DNA of 56,645 nt from an uncultured Bacteroidales bacterium (GTDB lineage Bacteria > Bacteroidota > Bacteroidia > Bacteroidales > P3): positions 1 to 56,645 of the forward strand of contig CAMIVE010000010.1 of NCBI GenBank assembly GCA_946401725.1. The letters run 5' to 3'. Of this stretch, positions 34,473 to 43,974 are shown piece by piece. A model generated the notes under the pieces. The model was given only the letters and a program-made list of their open reading frames with translations, ran no database searches and was not told the DNA's origin. The translations under genes were made by a program, and so were the position numbers. Numbering within the stretch: position 1 is the first letter of the stretch; each line of letters opens with the position of its first letter.

Positions 34473-37160
34473 CTATCTGACAAGCACAACCGTCCCCTTA
34501 CGGACCAACTGCTCATAAGGATAGGTAATTTTATGGCAGGAGATCAAATAAGTGTACACTCCCTGCGGGCATTCTTTGCCATTTTGGTTCTTTCCGTCCC
34601 ACGCTTTTTCAGGGTCGAACGACTCAAAAACCAACTGTCCTCGACGGTCGTAAATCAAGATATGATACCGCTGCACATCGTTCATCTTGACGAGGAAGGT
34701 ATTGTTGGTCCCCTCGTCAGGGGTAAAGGCATTGGGGACCCACAGCGTGGTGTGGTCGACATAGACCGTGATGGTCGTGGTGTCGAAACACATGTAGGGG
34801 TTGTATGCCCACAGCAGAACATTGATGGAATCCACATCGTCGGGGACAAGGTAGGTGACCTGTGCCTCGGTTTTGGTGCTTCCATCGGGGAATTCCCATT
34901 TGCGCGAAGTGGCATGCTCGCTCAGGTCGGTGAAGACAGCCTCCATCGAACCTAACGACACGGTCTTGGGCGTCACTTCACCAATGGCCACCGGCGAAGT
35001 CTCGACCGGGACGGTGGTCTGGTTGGAGTTGGTGCATACGCCATTCACCGCATTGACCGTGTAGACCGTCGTCTGGACGGGGTTCACTATAATCATGCCG
35101 TGCGTCTCCTGTCCCGTAAGGGTGACGTCGGGTGGATTGGCCGACCACACAAAGCTCTCCGCTGTCGTGGAGACGGTGATCTCCACATCCTCGCCGTCGC
35201 ACACACCGCCACCGCCGGTAAAGGTGATGTCCGGAATGGTGTCGACGACTATCACAATCGTGTCGGAACCGTAGCAGTCGGCACCGTTGGTCTTTCCATA
35301 AACGATATACTCCGTGGTCGAATCGGGCACATAGGTCTTCGATGACACCGTAGCGAAACTGTTTGTATCGCCCCATGAGAAATTCGGCGTACCCGTAGCG
35401 GTAAGTGTCACCGACTGTCCTTCACATATTCGTTGGCTCGACGCTGTCATCACCACCTCCGGTTTGGGCAGCACCACAATCCTCATAGTGTCGATATCCT
35501 CCCATATCTGTCCGTTCCATGTGATGTACGACTTTATCTCAAAGGCACACATATGATCCAAAGCCAAATGAACCGTAGGCGATTGCGTTTCGAAAACACC
35601 GGACTCGAGGTCTCTCCACACACAACTGTCGGCACCAGTAACGGTCAATAAGAGCGTATCGCCTTGACAAATTGTCGTGTCATGAGGCTCGAAGGCGAAA
35701 TTGCGCCGCACACCGATAGTCATGGTGTCGTAGGCATAGTTGCCACACGAGTCGCTGACCTCTATTACATAGGTCACTGAGTCGGGTATGGGGAACACCT
35801 CGTAGGAACTGCCCGTGCCCACCGGGGCAGGATAACCTAACTTATACCATGTCTCCGAACGTGAAGGCATACCGCCCACAATCGAGTCATGCAGCGTGAT
35901 ACGGAACGAAGCACTGTTGATGGTGTCGCGATTGATATAGACCTCCATGGGCCAGGTGTCGACAATATGAAACTCCACCGAGTCGGAGTTGGGACAGCCA
36001 TTGGCGGGACTCATAAGAATCTTGACGAACTCACGTCCGTCAGTGCCTTCGGCGATGCCGTCCTTGGTGGGGGCGATGACGATGCTCATATCCTGCGTGT
36101 CAGCAGGGAACGTGATTGTGCTGTTCATCATCGGAAAATCCTGTCCATTGGTAGCTTCGCCTACCATATTCAGACCGATAACCGTCGGCAAACTGGACAT
36201 TGTGGGGCGGTGCAAGTTGATGGTAGCCACACATCCCTCGTAGAGGTCGGAAGGAGCATTGATATTGGCCGGATTGTCGAATGAGAACTGGATAGCATTG
36301 GACGAAAGACTGTTGGCCTCGAGGAACACTGCAGAAGGCAATGCCTGGTCACTCACATTGCAAACAGCCATCTTCAGGTGATACGGTGCGCATGGCACCA
36401 CCTTGGCCTCGGCAGTAAGCACCGTGGTGAAACCGTCCATGTGATGCACGTATGTCTGTGACTGGTTGTTCACAAAATAGGCCGTATTGGTCAAAATGCA
36501 TGGAGTCACAGTACCGTAAGACTGACCTCCATTGACCGTATTAATCGAAATAATAGTCGTATCGTTAGGTATCAAGGCAATGTTTTTATTGTTATACATA
36601 CCCGTCGGGTTACCCGGATTGGGGTCAACACCCGACAAAAAGAAAGCAAAAACATCGTTAAACTGACTGCACTCATAACCGTAATACTCTTCCGAAGCAA
36701 AGACATAACGGAATTTGATGGAATCTGACTTGGGAATGAAATCAAATTCCAATAGTGCCACATTGTTTGTGCTATAGCTCGGCACCAAAGCCGACAAACT
36801 GGCATCACTATAGGTCACGCAATTTGACACATCGCTGCCGGAAGATGTGGCAATATAATTCAATTCAGAGGCAGAGAGTACCAAACCTTCACTGATTCCC
36901 AGATTGGTCTGAGTAGTTCCAGTAGTGAATTTACCCACACCCGTACAATTGATGTTTGTAAGACTGCCATTGAATTTCACATTGTACACTTCCACACCTT
37001 CACCCAACAAGATATTGCGAACCAATGAATCTGGCGTCCAGCCGGTAAGTTGCGTACCTGGCGTAACATTCAACTGCGCACGGAGCGTGCCGGGCATAAA
37101 AAACAGTACCGAGAGTACTACGGAAAGAAAAGCTATCGAAAAACAGTTCTTTTTATGCAT
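34473..37160 (-). CDS. Choice-of-anchor-L protein with T9SS type B C-terminal domain
   Basis: 895 aa secreted protein. Signal peptide ~1-28 (GTLRAQ). Residues ~35-290 are a choice-of-anchor-L domain (LGISEGLVLSASELNYIATS, RYVFASEEYYGYECSQFNDV, FAFFLSGVDPNPGNP). The middle has several Ig/PKD-like modules (DTTICQGDTLLLTVTGADSC, SQRICEGQSVTLTATGTPNF). The last ~90 residues are the gliding-motility-associated C-terminal domain: WVPNAFTPDEGTNN, IYDRRGQLVFES, WDGKNQNGKECPQGVYTYLI. This is the type B T9SS signal, usually handled with PorP/SprF partners. Cell-surface adhesin-like role is inference. Confidence 0.9.
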   Translation of the reverse strand: MHKKNCFSIAFLSVVLSVLFFMPGTLRAQLNVTPGTQLTGWTPDSLVRNILLGEGVEVYNVKFNGSLTNINCTGVGKFTTGTTQTNLGISEGLVLSASELNYIATSSGSDVSNCVTYSDASLSALVPSYSTNNVALLEFDFIPKSDSIKFRYVFASEEYYGYECSQFNDVFAFFLSGVDPNPGNPTGMYNNKNIALIPNDTTIISINTVNGGQSYGTVTPCILTNTAYFVNNQSQTYVHHMDGFTTVLTAEAKVVPCAPYHLKMAVCNVSDQALPSAVFLEANSLSSNAIQFSFDNPANINAPSDLYEGCVATINLHRPTMSSLPTVIGLNMVGEATNGQDFPMMNSTITFPADTQDMSIVIAPTKDGIAEGTDGREFVKILMSPANGCPNSDSVEFHIVDTWPMEVYINRDTINSASFRITLHDSIVGGMPSRSETWYKLGYPAPVGTGSSYEVFPIPDSVTYVIEVSDSCGNYAYDTMTIGVRRNFAFEPHDTTICQGDTLLLTVTGADSCVWRDLESGVFETQSPTVHLALDHMCAFEIKSYITWNGQIWEDIDTMRIVVLPKPEVVMTASSQRICEGQSVTLTATGTPNFSWGDTNSFATVSSKTYVPDSTTEYIVYGKTNGADCYGSDTIVIVVDTIPDITFTGGGGVCDGEDVEITVSTTAESFVWSANPPDVTLTGQETHGMIIVNPVQTTVYTVNAVNGVCTNSNQTTVPVETSPVAIGEVTPKTVSLGSMEAVFTDLSEHATSRKWEFPDGSTKTEAQVTYLVPDDVDSINVLLWAYNPYMCFDTTTITVYVDHTTLWVPNAFTPDEGTNNTFLVKMNDVQRYHILIYDRRGQLVFESFDPEKAWDGKNQNGKECPQGVYTYLISCHKITYPYEQLVRKGTVVLVR

Positions 37161-37346
37161 ATCGAATTAATTTTTTACAAGAACGATGTTATTACTTTTT
37201 TATTATAAAAAACCAGATTTTAGTCACATTTCAAAACCAAAACGTTGCGTAAAAGCCGAAAATAAAATCTTAAAAAAAGTTAAAACAACAGTGGGGCACC
37301 TTTTGGGAACCCTGTTTTTAATCGCCTGTCAGCGTGAATGATTTGT

Positions 37347-37366
37347 ATTGAAGACTACACTTCAAT
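37347..37366 (-). terminator. Weak hairpin after the PorE-like gene
   Basis: ATTGAAG ... CTTCAAT, 7-bp stem just past the stop of the gene at 37372. No T run follows. The rest of 37161-37371 is AT-rich and shows no gene. Confidence 0.35.
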
Positions 37367-37371
37367 CATCC

Positions 37372-38880
37372 TTAACGCAGAAATCTGACATAAATGAAAC
37401 GCGAGATGCGCTCCAAATCGGCTTCGTCAGTCAGTTCATCGTGCAACTCCCTGATCAAAGCCAATAGGTCGGGCGACGGCTCCATCTGGTCAGACGGAAC
37501 GCCTTTGCCTGTCAGATAGGCCTGCACGGCATGGATGCGCGCGTCGTTGAGCAACTGACAGAAAGCGCTATCGCTACTGAAACGGTAATCGGAAAGAATA
37601 TTGATTTTCAAATGTCCATTCTCAGTCAAGTATCGGGCCAGCACATCCAGGCGCGCACGACCGGCGGGAGAGAGTTCGCAGCCGGCAGTGCCGAAGAAGA
37701 AATCGTTGTAGGCATAGACCGAATCGAGGGTGAACGAGAAAAGCGACGCATCAAGGTAATTGCGGTTGTAGAGACTTTCTTCGTTGAGACGTATCGGCGT
37801 GAACTGCTGCGTCGTGGCGAAATGCTCGGATGCCGAGAAAACCAGTTCGTAGGGTTCGTCCGGCTGAAGGAAAAGGGTATAGCGCCCCGCACTGTCAGTA
37901 CGCACCGAACGGTCGGCCACATCCGCATGCCGCACCGTCACCGTGGCGTTGGCGACAGTATGTCCGTTCACACCACTCACCATGCCGGACAGCATCACGC
38001 AGTCCAGCCGGTCGGAGAAGCTGTAGACCGTTTCCTGTCCATCCCCTTCACGCATCACCCACCAGCCGCCTGAACGGTCGCTATTGACTGCAAAAAGTAT
38101 ATCGTCGGAGCCGCTGCAGAAGGGGGCTTCCAAACTATAGGCATCACACTGTCCGATGGGATACATCATCACCGTGTCACCCGTCTGCTCCGTCGCCACC
38201 AATCGGGCTGCATAGAGGTCGTTGGCGCCACGGCCGTCGCTTCTGCCGTTGGAAGAGAAAATCAGGAATTCACCATAGATGGCGGGCATTGTCTCATCGC
38301 CGACGGTATTGATGCGTCGTCCCATATTCTGCGGATACTGCCATTCGTCGTTACGCCATTCGCTGTACCAGAGGTCCTTGCCACCAAATCCCAGCGGACA
38401 GTCGGAAGCGAACACCATGGCTTTCCCGTCGGCAGAAAAGACAGGGCGCTCTATGGAAAAAGAGAAACGCGACGGCTTGATGCGACGCACCTCGTACTTA
38501 CCCGGCCGTTTCTCGTACCGCTCGAAAAGAACCGAATGGCCTTTGCCGTCGTCCTTTGTAAAGAACAGCGAACCGTTGAGCGGATGACGGACGGCATAGT
38601 CCAGTGCCGGATCAATGGCAAGAAGGGTGGTGTCGATCTCCAGACTGCCGGCATAACCGTCCGAATAGGCGGCGACAAAAAGCATATCGCCTGCCCCCAC
38701 ATGAAGTTTGTTGTCCAAACAGAAGAGTGTCGTTATCGGCTGCGGAAGCTTGACACCGGAGGCCACACGAAAGCGCAGCGAATTGTTCACCAGTTCCGAC
38801 ACCGGCTGCTGTGCGCTCACGGGAAGCATTCCCATCAGCAACAGAAGCAACAGCAGCGCCATCTTTTTCATTCCACTCAT
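37372..38880 (-). CDS. PorE-like protein: PD40 propeller, CRD and degenerate OmpA-like domain
   Basis: 502 aa with a signal peptide (Leu-rich, cut near PVSAQQ). Residues ~40-290 form WD40-like PD40 strands (GKAMVFASDCPLGFGGKDLW, GEFLIFSSNGRSDGRGANDL). About 300-375 is a carboxypeptidase-regulatory-like beta domain (VNGHTVANATVTVRH, DSAGRYTLFLQPDEPYEL). About 390-475 is OmpA-like (FFFGTAGCELSPAGRARLDV, then LNDARIHAVQAYLTGKGV). The order matches PorE of the T9SS minus its TPR part. GHTD of OmpA is replaced by ILSDYR, so peptidoglycan binding is doubtful. It sits between lon and a T9SS type B cargo gene. Confidence 0.7.
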   Translation of the reverse strand: MSGMKKMALLLLLLLMGMLPVSAQQPVSELVNNSLRFRVASGVKLPQPITTLFCLDNKLHVGAGDMLFVAAYSDGYAGSLEIDTTLLAIDPALDYAVRHPLNGSLFFTKDDGKGHSVLFERYEKRPGKYEVRRIKPSRFSFSIERPVFSADGKAMVFASDCPLGFGGKDLWYSEWRNDEWQYPQNMGRRINTVGDETMPAIYGEFLIFSSNGRSDGRGANDLYAARLVATEQTGDTVMMYPIGQCDAYSLEAPFCSGSDDILFAVNSDRSGGWWVMREGDGQETVYSFSDRLDCVMLSGMVSGVNGHTVANATVTVRHADVADRSVRTDSAGRYTLFLQPDEPYELVFSASEHFATTQQFTPIRLNEESLYNRNYLDASLFSFTLDSVYAYNDFFFGTAGCELSPAGRARLDVLARYLTENGHLKINILSDYRFSSDSAFCQLLNDARIHAVQAYLTGKGVPSDQMEPSPDLLALIRELHDELTDEADLERISRFIYVRFLR

Positions 38881-38931
38881 AGCCTTAGTAATTTGACTTC
38901 TCTTATTCGAACTTTTAATCTTTCAAACCGT

Positions 38932-41370
38932 TCAAACCAACACCAGGGACAACACTTCCGACATATCGGTAATATAATGGAAGTTCAGATTTGTAAGATA
39001 ACCGGAGTCGATATCCTCCACGTCGCGCCGGTTGTCTTCGCACAGCACAATATGGGTGATGCCTGCCCGTTTGGCAGCCAGGATCTTCTCCCTGATGCCG
39101 CCCACCGGCGTCACCGCGCCACGCAGGGTGATCTCACCTGTCATGGCAAAATCCGGACGCACCTTCTTGCCGGTGAATGCGCTGACCATGGCGGTGAACA
39201 TGGTGATACCCGCCGAAGGACCGTCCTTGGGAGTCGCCCCTTCGGGCACATGGATATGGACATTGGTGTTTTCAAAGCGTTCGGGGTCAATGCCGAAGGT
39301 GGTGGCATTGGCTTTAAGGTATTCATAGGCCAGCGTGGCGGATTCTTTCATCACGTCGCCCAGATTGCCCGTCATGGTCAAAGCACCTTTTCCTTTCGAA
39401 GTGCAAGCCTCGATGAAAAGGATGGTTCCGCCCACCTGGGTCCATGCCAGTCCGGTCACCACAGCCACCCGCGGTTCGGAACCGCGACGCTCGGTCTGGT
39501 GGATAGGCAGTCCCAGCACGGGCCGGAGCTCGTCGGGCGATATCTTCTTGGATGGATGCTCGTCACGATTTACTTTGACCGCCCGGTTACGTATCATCTT
39601 TCCGATAATCTTCTCCAACTGGCGGACGCCCGACTCACGGGTGTAATCCTGGATGATGCGACGCAACACGTCCGTCGAGAAAGTGAAATCGCCTCGCTTG
39701 AAACCGCTGTCCTTCAGCTGGCGTGGGACTAAAAACTGCTTGGCGATCTGCAGTTTTTCCTCCATCACATAGCCCGGCACCTCTATCAACTCCATCCGGT
39801 CAAGCAGGGCGGGATGGATGCCGGCGGTGCTGTTGGCTGTAGCAATGAAGAGCACATGGGAAAGGTCGTAGTCCACATCAAGGTAGTTGTCGTGGAAGGC
39901 GTGGTTCTGCTCGGGATCAAGCACCTCGAGCAACGCCGACATAGGGTCGCCGCTGATATTGTTCGACTGCACTTTGTCTATCTCGTCAAGCACAAAGACG
40001 GGGTTGTTAACCTTGGCTTTGAGCATGCCGTTGATGATGCGGCCCGGCATGGAACCCACATAGGTGCGTCTGTGACCGCGTATCTCGGCTTCGTCATGGA
40101 CACCGCCGAGGGCCACACGCACATACTCGCGTCCCAGCGCCGTAGCAATGGATTTGCCCAAAGAGGTCTTGCCTGTGCCCGGAGGACCAACCAGGCAGAG
40201 GACCGGCGATTTGCGCTGGTCGGTGAGGTTCAGCACAGCCATCATCTCGATAACACGCTCCTTGACTTTCTCCAGTCCGAAGTGGTTACTGTCAAGCCGG
40301 CGCTGCGCCCTGTCGATATCGGTATTGAAACTGCCCCGCCGGTTCCACGGAAGGTCAAGCAGCAGGGTCAGGTAATTCATCTGCAGGCTGTAATCGGGCA
40401 TGGACTGGGGCATCCGCGTCAACTTCTCCAGCTCTTTCTCAAAATGGTGAGACACCTCCTGAGGCCAGTCCATCTTGGCCGCACGCTCACGGAGGAAGCG
40501 GATATCGGAGTCCGACGAGGAGCCACCCAATTCCTCCTGGATGACATGCATCTGCTGGTTAAGGAAATACTCACGCTGCTGTCGATCCATCGACACACGG
40601 GTCTTCTCCTGTATTTCGTGCCGCAGATCTTCCATCGAAGCCAGCGCCTTCACCTCACGAATCAACGCCAGTATGCGTTCGGAGTAACTCTTCATCTCGA
40701 GCAGCTGCTGCTTCTTCGGCACCTCCATCTCGATATGGGTGGCGATGAAATTAAGCAGCATACGGGGACCCCGAATCTCTTTCAGCGTCTTGATAGTGAC
40801 ATCGTTGGGATTGCTTGCCTTGAGGAAAGAGGAATATTTGCGAACCAGTATCTTTATCGATTCACGGTCTTCTTTGCTCAACTGGTCGTTGGCATCGACA
40901 CCGAATTCCTGATGCTGCTCGCCCATCAGATAAGGCGAGGTGGCAACAATGCGTCCCAGGCGGAACGTGCAGCTTCCGCGCAGAATGGCAATCACATCGT
41001 CGTCATTCATCTCGATCACCTTCACCACTAGCGCTATACAACCCACATCATAGAGTTTGGAGCGGGTAGGATGTTCGGAATCGTCACGTTGGGTGACGAC
41101 ACCGATATGGTGACCCGTCTCCGCCGCTTCACGGAGCAGCTGGAGGGAACTCTGCCGGGTGATTGTCACCGGTGTAATCGTTCCGGGGAAAAGCACATTG
41201 CCTGTAAGCGGAAGAATGGGTATCACCTCCGGACAGTCGGGATAGTTCTCGAAAAGGAACTCCTCCACATTGTCGATGTCCGACATCGGCACGATGTCAA
41301 TCTTCGCATGACCCATCTCGTCCGCACGCATCACATCTCTGAACAACTCATCAATATACTTATTCTTCAT
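38932..41370 (-). CDS. lon: ATP-dependent protease Lon
   Basis: 812 aa, cytoplasmic hexamer. N-terminal substrate domain ~45-250 ([20 protein letters not shown]), AAA+ module with Walker [14 protein letters not shown] and Walker [10 protein letters not shown], and C-terminal Ser-Lys protease with Ser719 in [10 protein letters not shown] and the Lys-bearing [17 protein letters not shown]. Degrades misfolded and regulatory proteins. Full-length, all catalytic residues present. A TAnnTTTG box is ~55 bases upstream. Confidence 0.97.
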   Translation of the reverse strand: MKNKYIDELFRDVMRADEMGHAKIDIVPMSDIDNVEEFLFENYPDCPEVIPILPLTGNVLFPGTITPVTITRQSSLQLLREAAETGHHIGVVTQRDDSEHPTRSKLYDVGCIALVVKVIEMNDDDVIAILRGSCTFRLGRIVATSPYLMGEQHQEFGVDANDQLSKEDRESIKILVRKYSSFLKASNPNDVTIKTLKEIRGPRMLLNFIATHIEMEVPKKQQLLEMKSYSERILALIREVKALASMEDLRHEIQEKTRVSMDRQQREYFLNQQMHVIQEELGGSSSDSDIRFLRERAAKMDWPQEVSHHFEKELEKLTRMPQSMPDYSLQMNYLTLLLDLPWNRRGSFNTDIDRAQRRLDSNHFGLEKVKERVIEMMAVLNLTDQRKSPVLCLVGPPGTGKTSLGKSIATALGREYVRVALGGVHDEAEIRGHRRTYVGSMPGRIINGMLKAKVNNPVFVLDEIDKVQSNNISGDPMSALLEVLDPEQNHAFHDNYLDVDYDLSHVLFIATANSTAGIHPALLDRMELIEVPGYVMEEKLQIAKQFLVPRQLKDSGFKRGDFTFSTDVLRRIIQDYTRESGVRQLEKIIGKMIRNRAVKVNRDEHPSKKISPDELRPVLGLPIHQTERRGSEPRVAVVTGLAWTQVGGTILFIEACTSKGKGALTMTGNLGDVMKESATLAYEYLKANATTFGIDPERFENTNVHIHVPEGATPKDGPSAGITMFTAMVSAFTGKKVRPDFAMTGEITLRGAVTPVGGIREKILAAKRAGITHIVLCEDNRRDVEDIDSGYLTNLNFHYITDMSEVLSLVLV

Positions 41371-41423
41371 AGTTTGCTATTCGATAAACCTCTTTTACGA
41401 CAGCCTTTCGGAAAAGTTTCACA

Positions 41424-41431
41424 CAAAAATA
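41424..41431 (-). promoter_or_regulatory. Candidate -7 box for lon
   Basis: Minus-strand TATTTTTG matches TAnnTTTG; no good -33 element, and it abuts the rpmE2 terminator. Confidence 0.3.
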
Positions 41432-41458
41432 AAAAAAAGCTCTTACGAGAAGAGCTTT
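41431..41458 (-). terminator. Terminator of rpmE2
   Basis: Minus-strand AAGCTCTT ... AAGAGCTT stem with a 5-base loop followed by eight T, 33 bases after the L31 gene. Confidence 0.85.
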
Positions 41459-41490
41459 TTCCTAACATTTAACCTAAAACAAACTACTTA

Positions 41491-41751
41491 TTAATTATTT
41501 TTGTTGTATCTTTTGTACTTGCTCATGAACTTGTCAACACGTCCAGCGGTGTCAACCAGCTTCAACTTACCGGTGAAGTAGGGATGGGAGGTGTTGGAGA
41601 TTTCAAGCTTCACAACAGGATATTCTTTACCGTCGGTGAAGACAACCGTATCCTTGGTATTGGCACAGCTCTTGGTCAAAATCATATGGTCGTTGGACAT
41701 GTCTTTAAACACAACGAGTCTGTAGTTCTCGGGATGGATTCCTTTTTTCAT
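41491..41751 (-). CDS. rpmE2: 50S ribosomal protein L31 type B
   Basis: 86 aa. MKKGIHPENYRLVVFKDMSN, KLEISNTSHPYFTGK and AGRVDKFMSKYKRY are L31 landmarks. It lacks the CxxC zinc pair, so it is the zinc-free type B form. Has its own promoter (41837-41867), an ~80-nt AT-rich leader and a terminator, so it is monocistronic. Confidence 0.97.
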   Translation of the reverse strand: MKKGIHPENYRLVVFKDMSNDHMILTKSCANTKDTVVFTDGKEYPVVKLEISNTSHPYFTGKLKLVDTAGRVDKFMSKYKRYNKNN

Positions 41752-41836
41752 TTGATTGATTTTTTTGCCGTTTTAAACAGTGGTTTTATAAACGATTGGT
41801 TAAAAAAATACTTTTTTTCACTTCAATTTGAGTTTG

Positions 41837-41867
41837 CAAAAGTACACATCTTTTCCAAACTGGCAAA
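41837..41867 (-). promoter_or_regulatory. Promoter of rpmE2
   Basis: Minus strand: -33 TTTG (41867-41864), 19 bases, -7 TACTTTTG (41844-41837). Same -7 octamer as the tRNA-Pro promoter. Confidence 0.8.
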
Positions 41868-42041
41868 ATATTTTTCCGCCACCCGAAAGATTTATCAATT
41901 AAATAATTTTATTTCAGTCTATTAAAAAAATATTTTTTTATTTGTTTTTATGGTCGGACAACAAAAAAATCATCGCTTCAGTCAGAGGAAAAAAGAAAAT
42001 CGGCCACACAATTTTATACCATTCACAACGTTATTACAAGC

Positions 42042-43082
42042 ATGAGAAACGACAAAAAAAGGTATCGGATACTGTGGATCGACGAAGAGCCGGATCCGCT
42101 GGGTTTCATAGACACGGGCAGACGGTACGATTTGGACATACAACAATACCGGAGCTGGGACAAGGCGAAAGTGTTGCTCGAAAACCGGTTCGACAGCATC
42201 GACGCCATCGTGCTGGACGGACGCTGCGTCATCAATGCTGGCGAAATGCCCGACCCGGATTTCCTTTATCAGGTAGTGCGCGAGATGGAATCTCTCTTCG
42301 CCCAGCACGAAGAAGCCATTCCATGGTATGTGCTTTCTTCGGGGGACCTGCCGGATTTCGACAAGACGCTGCAACGGATTGCCAAAGGCAACCGCGAGTC
42401 CATGGAAGAGGAGTGGGGTCGCATGTACCACCGCAAAAGCAGCGACCTGCAAGAACTCTGTATAGCTATACGTCATGCCGTGACCAGACGGAAAGACAAC
42501 AAGGTGAGGGCCTTGTATGCCGATGTGTTCCGTACCATGCATACCTACTTTACACCGGATGTCACACAGACCATGCTGGACATCCTCAAAGCGCTGCATT
42601 TCCCGGAGGAAAGCCGCAATTTCGATGCGGTGCTTTACTATACCCAGCTGCGACGCATCCTCGAGCACCTGTTCCGCGCCATGAACCGGCTGGGCATCCT
42701 GCCCGACGCGGTGATGGGGAGCAGCGACAAGGTGAACCTGGCCAACTCGTCACTTTATCTGGCTGGCCGCGAGGTCAACATCGGACAGGGAAGACCGGTA
42801 CGCTACGGCCGCCCCGGACAGTATGTGTTCCCGCCTGTCGTCTCCCAAATCGTGAAAAGCATCTTGGTGGTGGCCAACAAAAACTCCCACACGGTGGAGC
42901 TAGACACCCAGGGGCGCACCGTGATACAGGACTACTACAACTCACTACATTCCAATAATTTCCTATTCGGATACACGCTGCATCTGTGCGACGTGATCAT
43001 CTGGTTCGGCCGTTACGCCAAACGATTGAAAAACAAGGAAAGACAATCCGGAAGCCGGAACTACACTACTCGAAATAACTAA
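42042..43082 (+). CDS. Orphan receiver-like protein with unknown helical output domain
   Basis: 346 aa. The first ~135 residues read as a CheY-type receiver: YRILWIDEEPD (acidic cluster), DAIVLDGRC (phospho-acceptor Asp ~59) and WYVLSSGD (Ser/Thr position). Residues ~140-346 are mostly helical (LRRILEHLFRAMNRLGILPD, IVKSILVVANKNSHTVE, FGYTLHLCDVIIWFGRYAKR) and match no output domain I recognise; a HEPN/DUF4145-like bundle is a guess. No partner kinase is adjacent. Its 3' end overlaps the convergent gene at 43066 by 17 bases. 41868-42041 upstream is AT-rich without a consensus promoter. Confidence 0.7.
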   Translation: MRNDKKRYRILWIDEEPDPLGFIDTGRRYDLDIQQYRSWDKAKVLLENRFDSIDAIVLDGRCVINAGEMPDPDFLYQVVREMESLFAQHEEAIPWYVLSSGDLPDFDKTLQRIAKGNRESMEEEWGRMYHRKSSDLQELCIAIRHAVTRRKDNKVRALYADVFRTMHTYFTPDVTQTMLDILKALHFPEESRNFDAVLYYTQLRRILEHLFRAMNRLGILPDAVMGSSDKVNLANSSLYLAGREVNIGQGRPVRYGRPGQYVFPPVVSQIVKSILVVANKNSHTVELDTQGRTVIQDYYNSLHSNNFLFGYTLHLCDVIIWFGRYAKRLKNKERQSGSRNYTTRNN

Positions 43083-43824
43083 TCTGACGGGTAATCACCT
43101 GATAGAGATAACCCTCTGACGGGGTGACATGATACACGTATGCCTGTGTCCAGTTGCCGTGTTCGTCATAATAATAGGTATAAAGGAATGCCTGACGGAG
43201 CGTGGTGAGGTAATAGGAGCAGCGCTCGGCCAAGATGCCGTCAGTGTCGTAGCGGAACTTCTCACCGCCTTTGTAGATGGAATTCTCCCCTTCGGTATAG
43301 GTGATAAAACTGACATACCCAAAATCATTGTATTCGTACACCGTCGAAGCCTGCTCTTTCCCTTCGATGTCAAAGTTCTTCATTGTCCGCAGCACATTCT
43401 TCTTGTCGAATTGATAGACCGACCGCTCCTCAAGCGAGTCGGCTATTCCGAACATATCGGCAATGATGGCATGGTTCTTCTTGTCGTAGGAATAGGTGGT
43501 CTGTGAAAGAAGCTCGCTGAAAGGTTCGTGGGTGCGGACATCCTTGACCAGACGGTTCTTCTTGTCGTAGGTGTAACTGACAATGATGACCGGATTACCC
43601 AATGTGTCGTAATAGGTATTCTGCGTGAAATAACCCGCATGGTTGTAGTTGTTTCGGACCGGATGGCCCACAATACGTCCCTGGGGCGTACGGACAGTGG
43701 TCAAAACAGACTTGACAGGACCTTTCAGATGCTCTTCTTCTATATCGGCCGGGAAATGCTGTGCCTGCGCCGAAAAGCCAACTGCAAGCAACAAAGCGGT
43801 AAAAAGAACGATTTTCTTATTCAT
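43066..43824 (-). CDS. Exported protein with YD/RHS-like short repeats
   Basis: 252 aa from the ATG at 43824 (an earlier in-frame ATG precedes the signal peptide by 24 codons and overlaps promoter sequence). Signal peptide MNKKIVLFTALLLAVGFSAQ, cut near AQAQ. The body has repeated YD-like units: SYTYDKKNRLVKD, TYSYDKKNHAI, VYQFDKKNVLR, VYEYNDFGYVS, KFRYDTDGILA, YYDEHGNWTQ. Such proteins in Bacteroidota resemble isolated YD-repeat shells and are of unknown function. Convergent with and overlapping the receiver gene at its end. Confidence 0.75.
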   Translation of the reverse strand: MNKKIVLFTALLLAVGFSAQAQHFPADIEEEHLKGPVKSVLTTVRTPQGRIVGHPVRNNYNHAGYFTQNTYYDTLGNPVIIVSYTYDKKNRLVKDVRTHEPFSELLSQTTYSYDKKNHAIIADMFGIADSLEERSVYQFDKKNVLRTMKNFDIEGKEQASTVYEYNDFGYVSFITYTEGENSIYKGGEKFRYDTDGILAERCSYYLTTLRQAFLYTYYYDEHGNWTQAYVYHVTPSEGYLYQVITRQISYFE

Positions 43825-43845
43825 TGGACGGGGACTTTGGATTTG

Positions 43846-43853
43846 CAAAAATA
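43846..43853 (-). promoter_or_regulatory. Candidate -7 box for the YD-like gene
   Basis: Minus-strand TATTTTTG, 21 bases before the chosen start at 43824, supporting that start over the longer frame. Confidence 0.45.
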
Positions 43854-43974
43854 CATATTTTTTTTGATTCAACATACGACGAAACTTTTTTTTCATCGGC
43901 TACACGATTTTTTACAATTGTTCGTTAATAGATTTATGCTGCATTTTACATACAGAAACAAACCAACACCGAAA

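Noticed and set aside
39814-41031. 405-codon plus-strand frame opposite lon
   Set aside because: Antisense shadow of lon, no start context or motifs.
42023-42668. Minus-strand frames opposite the receiver gene
   Set aside because: Shadow frames; plus strand shows conserved receiver motifs.
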